45,560 bases of DNA, from IMG/VR virus record IMGVR_UViG_3300044951_000866, positions 1 through 45,560 of that record. One strand, given 5' to 3'. Position 1 is the first letter of the stretch. Each line of letters begins with the position of its first letter. The position numbers and the translations under genes are program-made. Shown here in pieces: positions 39,706-45,560 of the stretch. The notes under the pieces were generated by a model. The model ran no database searches. It had not been told where the DNA came from and was given only the letters and a program-made list of their open reading frames with translations. Source of the DNA: a virus.

Positions 39706-41202
39706 TTAAGCGTAGGTAGTTGCTGTAGTTTGGTAGCCCTCTACGTATAAAGAAGACATGATTAAAGCGTATGCGTAGACGGTTTCAAAAGACCCGGCGT
39801 TGTACCCAATCAGTGTGCCGTAGCTTTGTGTTGCATCATTGGGGTCTGGAGCAGACGATAAAGAACTCCAACTTGCACCTAAAGCAGCAACAGAGAATCT
39901 TTTACCGCTAAGAGCGGTTCCCCCAGTAGAGATATAACAAAAGTAGTTGTCTCCTAGAGCTTTGTTGATTGCGTTAGTTCCACTAATGTTGGTCGTGTTA
40001 AAACCACTACCCCAACCATTTCCTGAAAGTGTTGCATCTGTTTTCCAAGCCGTAGTTCTACCTGAACCAGCAAAAGAATAAATTGCTGAATATTTACTAG
40101 TTGTGTAGCTAGGTGTTCCAGCAATTCCAGGTGCCTGCATCCACGCAAAAGTTGCACCCATAGAATTTATGTAAATGTAACCAGCGGTATTTGGGTCGTT
40201 AGTAGGTATATTTGGAAGTGTTACCGTTGACACAACATCGCTGTTGTACGCATCCCCACCATAATTAAACGTTGGGTCAGCTACGTACCTAATTGAATTA
40301 TTTCTTTTTGTGTATTCAACGTTTGTTTGACCCGTAGTCATGTACTTAAAATTAGAAACATTAGAAAAATTACCAAGTCTGTTTCCAGCAAACACATGAA
40401 AAATCCAACTAGACCCAGGGGACACTGCAACAGTCATTGCTGTTGAACTAGTTGCTGCATAATATGCATTGTTTCTGTATACATGGTAAGTCGTTGCATA
40501 GGAAACAGCCCCCCATGAAAGGAAAGCGTTAGCACGATCACTACTGCTAGTGCTAGCAAAGCTTAATGCAGGTGCTGCGGGGGTTTCTGGATTAACTTGT
40601 GCTGTAACAAGGTTGTTACTGCTGGGGGTTGTTGTAACAGAAGCAATAGCTCGTACATACACTGTGTATGTGGCATCAGCAGTTAAACTACTACGAATAA
40701 ATGTTTCACCAGGGCCAGTAGGAGTTGTTGCCCAGTCACCAACAGGGCTACCACCTGTGTACAAAAGGTATTGATAACTAGCAATTGGGTATGTTCCAGC
40801 AGTAGCTGCCGTAAAGTTAATACTTAAAGTAGTTGATGAACTAGAACTGGCAGTAACTGAAGCTGGGGCGGAAGGTGCAGTTTCAGTGTTGGTGACAACC
40901 ACTGACGAAGACTCAAGGCTAGTTTGCCCAGCTAGGTCAGTTGACCTCATTGTAATGGTGTAAGAAGTGTTTACACTTAAACCTGTTAAGGTAAATGACC
41001 CACCTGTAATAGTAATAAACGCACCACTATCAAGTTTGTACTGGGTTGTTTGAATAGGGAACGCACCGCTGTTTAAAGTGTACGTAACAGTAATTGTAGT
41101 TGCAGTTTTAGTAGTGCTAATGGTGGGCGCAGAAGGTGGTTCAGCATTAGAGAAACCTAATGCCCTGCTACTTGCTCCGGTAAAGCTATTGAGTAGTGCC
41201 AT
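39706..41202 (-). CDS. Tail fibre protein with fibronectin III domains
   Basis: A 498-residue protein. Three fibronectin type III domains are visible at about 20-110 (PPSAPTISTTKTATTITVTY), 110-205 (APSAPASVTASSSSSTTLSI) and 205-295 (TPAAPALSFAS, FLSWGAVSYATTYHVYRN). The C-terminal 200 residues form a separate beta-rich tip. Such domains act as spacers or carbohydrate-binding units on phage tails. It overlaps the upstream fibre stop (TAATG). Position after the lysis genes and before terminase places it at the end of a fibre group. Confidence 0.82.
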   Translation of the reverse strand: MALLNSFTGASSRALGFSNAEPPSAPTISTTKTATTITVTYTLNSGAFPIQTTQYKLDSGAFITITGGSFTLTGLSVNTSYTITMRSTDLAGQTSLESSSVVVTNTETAPSAPASVTASSSSSTTLSINFTAATAGTYPIASYQYLLYTGGSPVGDWATTPTGPGETFIRSSLTADATYTVYVRAIASVTTTPSSNNLVTAQVNPETPAAPALSFASTSSSDRANAFLSWGAVSYATTYHVYRNNAYYAATSSTAMTVAVSPGSSWIFHVFAGNRLGNFSNVSNFKYMTTGQTNVEYTKRNNSIRYVADPTFNYGGDAYNSDVVSTVTLPNIPTNDPNTAGYIYINSMGATFAWMQAPGIAGTPSYTTSKYSAIYSFAGSGRTTAWKTDATLSGNGWGSGFNTTNISGTNAINKALGDNYFCYISTGGTALSGKRFSVAALGASWSSLSSAPDPNDATQSYGTLIGYNAGSFETVYAYALIMSSLYVEGYQTTATTYA

Positions 41203-42020
41203 TACGCAAACTTTGTTTTAGAGCCAAATACCACATAAGTAGGAGTGTCAGCTGTTTTAAGAATTGTAAAAGTGTACACATCAATAGCACTAGCACTACC
41301 ACCGGTAGTTGCTGGGGTCAATCCGTTGTTCCACTTTACGGTTTGGTTTGTACCTTCAATTTGCAATTGAGATTGGTAGTAACCAGTCGTACCATTAGTC
41401 ACCGCCGCCGAAACCGTTATAGTCTGTCCAATTGCTAGTAATGAAGCAACGTTAGTTACATTCAAAGTCCAGTTTGCGGTTGTGTTGGAAGTAAAGTACC
41501 AGGCAGACGCAGTGGTGGCATTAAGAGTCCCAGGCACGGTGGCTGCAATGCTCCATTGTTCTAATGGGGCTTTTAAGATGCCGTTAGTAAGGGTGTTTGA
41601 CCAAGCTAAGTTGGAAGATGTAACGCTAGTGTCTACAGTTAGGAACTTATTATTTGTACCCTTTGCAAGGTGCACATACGTTGCGCTGCCAGAACCAACA
41701 ATCATGTCACCTTTGGCGGTGATAGTGCTAGCCATAAGAACTGCTGCTGGGTTAACTTCAAGTTCAACAATACCTGCCGAACCAGAAGATGCTCCTCCAG
41801 CGTTAGTTAAAGCACCGTAAATTAAACCCGTTCCAGCGTATACAGCGTTAATGTCACCAGCTGCAGCAATTGCTGAGTTATTCCATATGCTTCCACCAGC
41901 TGCACCGAATCTAATTTGGCCATTGTCCGTGGCATAACCAAGTTCACCCTCAGCAAGTGGGGCGGTACTTGCAGCCCATTGCGCAGCAGTGCCTCGTCTA
42001 AATTGAACTCTTACAGCCAT
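41202..42020 (-). CDS. Tail fibre protein with RRGT-type N-terminal adaptor domain
   Basis: A 272-residue protein. The N-terminus VQFRRGTAAQWAASTAPLAE and GELGYATDNGQIRFG is the short adaptor domain common to fibres and to the Bordetella phage Mtd N-terminus. The C-terminal part (YQSQLQIEGTNQTVKWNNG, then YTFTILKTADTPTYVVFGSK) is a frequent aquatic-phage fibre tip. The related adaptor occurs again in the fibre at 43261-44790, implying the same docking site. GGAGCC precedes the ATG. Adhesion to the host is inferred. Confidence 0.78.
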   Translation of the reverse strand: MAVRVQFRRGTAAQWAASTAPLAEGELGYATDNGQIRFGAAGGSIWNNSAIAAAGDINAVYAGTGLIYGALTNAGGASSGSAGIVELEVNPAAVLMASTITAKGDMIVGSGSATYVHLAKGTNNKFLTVDTSVTSSNLAWSNTLTNGILKAPLEQWSIAATVPGTLNATTASAWYFTSNTTANWTLNVTNVASLLAIGQTITVSAAVTNGTTGYYQSQLQIEGTNQTVKWNNGLTPATTGGSASAIDVYTFTILKTADTPTYVVFGSKTKFA

Positions 42021-42033
42021 TAAGGGCTCCTTA

Positions 42034-42846
42034 TCAGCCGAACATCTTCTTCCATGTTACAGGACCGACGGAGCCGTCCGCAGTTAGACCATTAGCAGTT
42101 TGCCATGCCTTGAGAGAAGCAACAGACTTGGGGCCAAAATCACCATCGGCTTTTGCACCAATAATTGCTTGAACCAAAGAAGCGTGTACTCCCTTAGAAC
42201 CAAGACCTACTGGAGCACCTGGGTAATCAAACTTCATGCCACCACCAGCAGGTGCTGGGGCGGCTGGGGCTGCTGCTGGAGCGGCCTGAGCTGAACCATC
42301 TGGTGAAGCGTCACCGAGAGCGTACTGCCAGTGCCAAGCTTCAAACTCTTTAGAAGCAGGGTTATTGCCCTGAAGGTAAAAACCATACTTGGGGGCGTTA
42401 GCACACATCCACTGGAAAGCAGGAACGTTTACACCAAACGAAGCGGTCTTACCACCCTGGTCGTAACCAAGGTCAATGGCAAGACCCCAACCGTGGTTAG
42501 AACCCTTAAGGCCAGTTGGGTCTGGGGCAGCTGAAGGAGCTTTGCCCTTCTTTAACCACCAGGTCTTACCCTCATATTGACGGGTTACACCCGTACCAGT
42601 ATCGGTGGTTACATAACGATCCATAAACATTGTTAACTGACCCTGGAATGAGCGGTAGTCACCAACGTTCTTTAGCTTGATGCCAGCGGCAATTGCTGCG
42701 TCATATAGCTTATTGAACTCTGCCGCAACTGGTGCGTACATCTTTCCACCAGTTTTAATAGGCGCAAGAACGTTGTCAGCTAACTGACCATTCTTATACT
42801 GCTTAAGGGCGGTGGGGACAACAAGTTTAATAAAGGGTAAATTCAC
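42034..42846 (-). CDS. Endolysin: M15 peptidase with peptidoglycan-binding domain
   Basis: A 270-residue lysin. Residues 1-180 are an M15 (D-Ala-D-Ala carboxypeptidase/L-Ala-D-Glu peptidase) domain: KGSNHGWGLAIDLG gives H118 and D125, and EFEAWHWQ gives E169 and H172 for zinc and catalysis. An Ala/Pro linker (about 188-205) leads to a PG_binding_1 repeat (GLGSKGVHASLVQAIIGAKA, DGDFGPKSVASLKAWQ, GLTADGSVGPVTW). It cuts the peptide stem to lyse the host. The start is a GTG at 42846 overlapping the holin stop (GTGA), with AAGG upstream. There is no signal peptide, so holin release is expected. Confidence 0.92.
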   Translation of the reverse strand: MNLPFIKLVVPTALKQYKNGQLADNVLAPIKTGGKMYAPVAAEFNKLYDAAIAAGIKLKNVGDYRSFQGQLTMFMDRYVTTDTGTGVTRQYEGKTWWLKKGKAPSAAPDPTGLKGSNHGWGLAIDLGYDQGGKTASFGVNVPAFQWMCANAPKYGFYLQGNNPASKEFEAWHWQYALGDASPDGSAQAAPAAAPAAPAPAGGGMKFDYPGAPVGLGSKGVHASLVQAIIGAKADGDFGPKSVASLKAWQTANGLTADGSVGPVTWKKMFG

Positions 42847-43046
42847 TTTTCACCTTTACCAAAAGCCGTGTCATTGGGGTTAAAGAAACGCATAGCCACA
42901 GGCAAAGCAGCAGCCCAGAGAGCATTTAGGGTCAACTTCCAGTCCTGTGTAGCTGTGTAGGTAGCCACGGCGGCTCCGAGGACGCTACGGGCATAAGAGG
43001 CAATCAAAGCCTTATTTTGTTTTGTAAGATACATGCGCGTAATCAC
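42843..43046 (-). CDS. Holin
   Basis: A 67-residue protein with the hydrophobic segments ASYARSVLGAAVATYTA and LTLNALWAAALPVAMRFF and the ending NPNDTAFGKG. Small two-segment holins with this RSVLAA...NP.D.AFG layout occur beside endolysins in aquatic phages. It permeabilises the inner membrane at the programmed time. The start is a GTG at 43046 with AGGAGG four bases upstream; it overlaps the stop of the coiled-coil gene (GTGA) and its own stop overlaps the endolysin start. Confidence 0.82.
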   Translation of the reverse strand: MITRMYLTKQNKALIASYARSVLGAAVATYTATQDWKLTLNALWAAALPVAMRFFNPNDTAFGKGEK

Positions 43047-43192
43047 TCTTCCTCCTGATAACCAGGTGTTAATTGGGTTTTCTGTATAGCATCAATTGTA
43101 GCCTCTAGGACAGCAATACGCTGAGCCTGCTGTGAAATCTGGTTTACCAGTGATTCCACAATTTTGTTTACGTCTAACTGAATGTCGGCCAT
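43043..43192 (-). CDS. Small coiled-coil protein of the lysis cassette
   Basis: A 49-residue protein, MADIQLDVNKIVESLVNQIS followed by heptads (QQAQRIAVLEATIDAIQK) that should form a coiled coil. Similar short coiled-coil proteins often precede holins, but function is unknown. AGGAG lies five to six bases before the ATG at 43192; it is the first gene after a 68-base noncoding gap. A weak TTGATG and AT-rich -10-like region lies in that gap but is not convincing enough to call. Confidence 0.7.
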   Translation of the reverse strand: MADIQLDVNKIVESLVNQISQQAQRIAVLEATIDAIQKTQLTPGYQEEE

Positions 43193-43260
43193 TTTGTCTC
43201 CTAAGTTTTTAATTTTCTTTATTAGTGACGCCACTCTAGCATCAAGTTATTATTTTTAAA

Positions 43261-44790
43261 TTAAGAATTTTCCAATAGTGATAGTCTTCGTGAAAATTCT
43301 TCCCCCTGAAGAACTAAAAGTTTAACTGCATCAAGCAATTGTGCCGTAATGATACCCATGTCAGTACCATTTGGTTCTCCTTCTGAGTTAAACGTAGACG
43401 CCTTTGGAAAAACCTGTGCAACCGTTTCGGCGATAAAACCCTCTCTATCAAAGTGATTTGACTGAATGGGTTCCGAACGGTGTTCTTGAGATAATTCAGA
43501 AGTCGGCACGTAAGTCCATTCATCATCAACTTTAATTGGCTCACCATATTTGTCATTAAATTTAACTACCGGAATTGAGAGTGCAGCCAGAACGTCATTT
43601 AAAATTTCAGTGTCATTTTTTATTCTAACATCGTCCTTCCATTCAATTGAACAACGAGTTATAAACGATGAGGCCCCTAACCAGGCATAACCAGTTCCAG
43701 GGTTATTGCCACAGTCAAGCCCTTCTCCGTGACCGTTCCAGCATCGTAAGACCGGCGCAATACCATGTAAAATTGGCCAAAAAGACAATCCCGCAATTGT
43801 TCCGGTTGATATAATTTGCAATCCTTGAGCGCCGTGTTGCGACGAAGTACTACTAGTATTTACTTGGACGTATGATGCAGAAACAGTTCCTCCGCTCTGG
43901 TTGGTTGCAGTAGTGGCAGAATCAGCAAAGCCAGCGTGAGTATCAGCATGCGCAGTGTCGTTGAGGTAGCCATACAGTCTCCAACGAGAACCAGTCCAGT
44001 ATGTTTGAATATTGTAAGCGTCGTCAGAATCACGGCGGTACAACCTATATGCTCCAGGCCTATTAGCACTAGTCCACATACCTGTCTGGCCAGTGAGCAA
44101 ACTAGATGGTATAGCACCAGCAGACAGGGTACCAACAGTGGTAATGCTAGACAAGTTTCCTGTAGTAATCATTGTCCCTGTTACATTGGGCAACGTATAA
44201 GTTCGGCTAGCACTCAATGTGGCAGGCGTAAATATGGCACGATAAGACCCAGTACCACCAATGCGAGGCGCAAGAATAATTCCATCTTCTTGTGATGAGT
44301 TAAAGAATGTTCCTTGGCCGCCAACAACAAAGTTGCCACCTAAAATTTGTACGTTTCCGCTAACTTCAAGTTTAGTAGAAGGACTACTAACACCAATACC
44401 AACATTTCCTGAAGCGTCAATAACAAAAGGCGAAGTGTCTGTACTAGCAGAGTCCTCAACAAGAAACGAGTTGCCACTGCCAGTATTAGTAATACGCATA
44501 GCAGTACCACTAGTTGCTGTAACGGTTGCTGTTCCAGTTACGGTAAGTCCTGTTAGGGTACCAACACTAGTTAAAGACGACCCAGTAACATTGGAAGCAA
44601 GTGTTGTTCCAGTAATGTCAGAAGCATCAGTTGCATAAAGTAAAGATGTCCATGCTGTAGAACCATTACCAATTTTTAATTTTCCTGTATCGGTCTCAAA
44701 CCCCTGCTCACCAGCGGCAAGAGTCGGGTTAGTTGAGGTCCAGTTAGCGGCGGTATCACGCCGTAATTGAATGAGTGCGTTACGAGCCAT
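43261..44790 (-). CDS. Tail fibre with C-terminal S74-type chaperone domain
   Basis: A 509-residue fibre. The N-terminus LIQLRRDTAANWTSTNPTLA and GEQGFETDTGKLKIG is the same adaptor type as in the fibre at 41202-42020. The middle is a Thr/Ser/Gly-rich shaft with LEVSGNVQILGG and TLSASRTYTLPNVTGT units. Residues about 382-509 form a peptidase S74 intramolecular chaperone-like domain (KDDVRIKNDTEILNDV, then GFIAETVAQVFPKA and a helical end). D386 replaces the serine that performs self-cleavage, so the domain may stay attached. The start at 44790 overlaps the upstream stop (TAATG). Confidence 0.85.
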   Translation of the reverse strand: MARNALIQLRRDTAANWTSTNPTLAAGEQGFETDTGKLKIGNGSTAWTSLLYATDASDITGTTLASNVTGSSLTSVGTLTGLTVTGTATVTATSGTAMRITNTGSGNSFLVEDSASTDTSPFVIDASGNVGIGVSSPSTKLEVSGNVQILGGNFVVGGQGTFFNSSQEDGIILAPRIGGTGSYRAIFTPATLSASRTYTLPNVTGTMITTGNLSSITTVGTLSAGAIPSSLLTGQTGMWTSANRPGAYRLYRRDSDDAYNIQTYWTGSRWRLYGYLNDTAHADTHAGFADSATTATNQSGGTVSASYVQVNTSSTSSQHGAQGLQIISTGTIAGLSFWPILHGIAPVLRCWNGHGEGLDCGNNPGTGYAWLGASSFITRCSIEWKDDVRIKNDTEILNDVLAALSIPVVKFNDKYGEPIKVDDEWTYVPTSELSQEHRSEPIQSNHFDREGFIAETVAQVFPKASTFNSEGEPNGTDMGIITAQLLDAVKLLVLQGEEFSRRLSLLENS

Positions 44791-44921
44791 TATTTGGCCT
44801 GCCATTCTTCGGGGGTGTTACCTTCAGCGAGCCATCCACCAGCAAGAAGTTCAGCGTATTCTTCGTCGGTCATGGGTCGAACGAGGTCGTCGATTTGGAT
44901 GTTTGGTCGTTCATTTTCCAT
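44790..44921 (-). CDS. 43-residue small protein between fibre genes
   Basis: A small gene with the ATG at 44921 overlapping the previous stop (TAATG) and its own stop overlapping the next ATG. The sequence includes LVRPMTDEEYAELLAGGWLA and ends EEWQAK. The segment DEEYAELLAGGW looks like a helix with exposed acidic face; proteins like this follow fibre genes in other phages and might be fibre-assembly factors, but there is no direct evidence. Frame, overlaps and coding-like sequence make it real. Confidence 0.72.
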   Translation of the reverse strand: MENERPNIQIDDLVRPMTDEEYAELLAGGWLAEGNTPEEWQAK

Positions 44922-45560
44922 TATGAGTTCCTGTATCCATAGACACGAATTGTTCCGCCCGTCATAGTGCCCGTAAGAACTGCTAACGCAAACGATGTGT
45001 AACTAGCCGCTACTCTATGTTCGCCTTGAACAGTACCGTAGTTGTCTCCATTTTGATATGAACCGTTCCTAATTTTTGTGTAAGCGGTTGTAAACGGACC
45101 CATTATTTCAACATTGACATGACTGCCTTGACCAGCAGCGCCGCCACCAGCCCACGCAAAAGAGTTCGCGTTATTTCTCCCTGCGCCCAAAGGAGTGTTA
45201 TTGCTTGAAAGACCGTAAGTCAAAAAGCCGTAATAGCCAGTTGTTGAACCGCCTATAGTCATTTCAATATCACTGTTTGCAGACATTGTTCCGCCGATAT
45301 ATGTGATTTTGTAGTTGTCGTAGGCAGCCGAAAAAGCACCTGTCACGGTCACGCTAGACACGCCAGTGCCGACAGTCTGAGTCTTGATAAGTATTAAACC
45401 TGGATCGCTAGTAAGCGCAACCGTCCCTGTAGCGTCAGGCAAAGTTAAAGTACGGTCAGCAGTTAAAGTAGTTGGTGTTAGTGCTACATCATAAGATGAT
45501 GAACCACCAGCACGACCAACAAGTGCTATACCGTCTTGTGTAGCCGCCGCTCGTGTTTCA
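44921..45560 (-). CDS. Tail fibre protein, C-terminal part (start beyond window)
   Basis: The frame is open through the right window edge, giving at least 213 residues of the C-terminal end. It contains the fibre unit LTADRTLTLPDATGTVAL, close to the unit LSASRTYTLPNVTGTM in the next fibre, and a beta-rich tip (YDNYKITYIGGTMSANSDIE, SSNNTPLGAG, YTKIRNGSYQNG). This tip pattern is common in phage fibres that bind surface glycans, but the target is unknown. An internal TTG could look like a start but lies inside the shaft repeat. Its stop overlaps the following small gene. Confidence 0.8.
   Translation of the reverse strand, partial: ETRAAATQDGIALVGRAGGSSSYDVALTPTTLTADRTLTLPDATGTVALTSDPGLILIKTQTVGTGVSSVTVTGAFSAAYDNYKITYIGGTMSANSDIEMTIGGSTTGYYGFLTYGLSSNNTPLGAGRNNANSFAWAGGGAAGQGSHVNVEIMGPFTTAYTKIRNGSYQNGDNYGTVQGEHRVAASYTSFALAVLTGTMTGGTIRVYGYRNS

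Noticed and set aside
41202-42020. Possible diversity-generating retroelement, because the N-terminus resembles Bordetella phage Mtd
   Set aside because: No template repeat, reverse transcriptase or C-type lectin domain is visible in the window; the adaptor domain alone is common in fibres.
1-45560. CRISPR arrays, tRNA genes, integrase, attachment sites and insertion sequences
   Set aside because: I looked for regularly spaced repeats, cloverleaf-like ends, recombinase motifs and terminal inverted repeats and saw none beyond the features listed.

Overview
This window is a continuous segment of a tailed double-stranded DNA virus (Caudoviricetes) with a contractile tail (myovirus morphology). 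The evidence is a tail sheath, a T4 gp19-like tube, gpD-, gp25-, gpJ- and gpI-like baseplate proteins, an N4-gp56-type major capsid protein, a portal, a large terminase and a near-complete phage replisome. I see no integrase, repressor, attachment site or tRNA, so nothing here argues for lysogeny. The host cannot be fixed from sequence. Base composition is moderate to low in GC, several genes start at TTG behind strong Shine-Dalgarno sites, and some Lys/Ala/Pro tails resemble those of actinobacterial HU proteins. An actinobacterial host is possible but unproven.

Layout. Positions 1-11076 are on the minus strand and hold the replication module. In transcription order it runs: initiator, C2H2 zinc-finger protein, DnaC-like loader, unknown, DnaB-like helicase, DnaG-type primase, SNF2-type helicase, unknown, helix-turn-helix (HTH) protein, ssDNA-binding-like protein, family A DNA polymerase, unknown, zinc-ribbon protein, RecA (cut by the window edge). 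The initiator gene carries four palindromic iterons followed by an AT-rich tract inside its coding sequence, an arrangement like the origin inside the lambda O gene.

Positions 11077-12230 are the only plus-strand block. A promoter and structured leader precede a Dps/ferritin-like gene and three small lysine-rich ORFs, closed by a bidirectional terminator. From 12242 to the right edge everything is again on the minus strand. Reading leftwards from the right edge: tail fibres (44.9-43.3 kb), lysis genes (43.2-42.0 kb: small coiled coil, holin, M15 endolysin), more fibres, a KTSC-like protein, large terminase, a highly expressed unknown gene with its own terminator, a metallophosphoesterase, portal, scaffold, major capsid protein with terminator, a tail-collar-domain fibre, neck proteins, sheath, tube, tail assembly chaperone with a frameshift-expressed extension, tape measure with an M15 peptidase domain, and the baseplate.

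Genes are packed with TAATG, ATGA or GTGA overlaps, implying translational coupling in long operons. The most interesting points are the origin embedded in the initiator gene, the palindrome on the initiator start codon, the divergent Dps/Lys-rich operon with its leader, an unmarked +1 (or -2) frameshift ORF at the tail chaperone, and a 12-bp hairpin just after the polymerase start codon.
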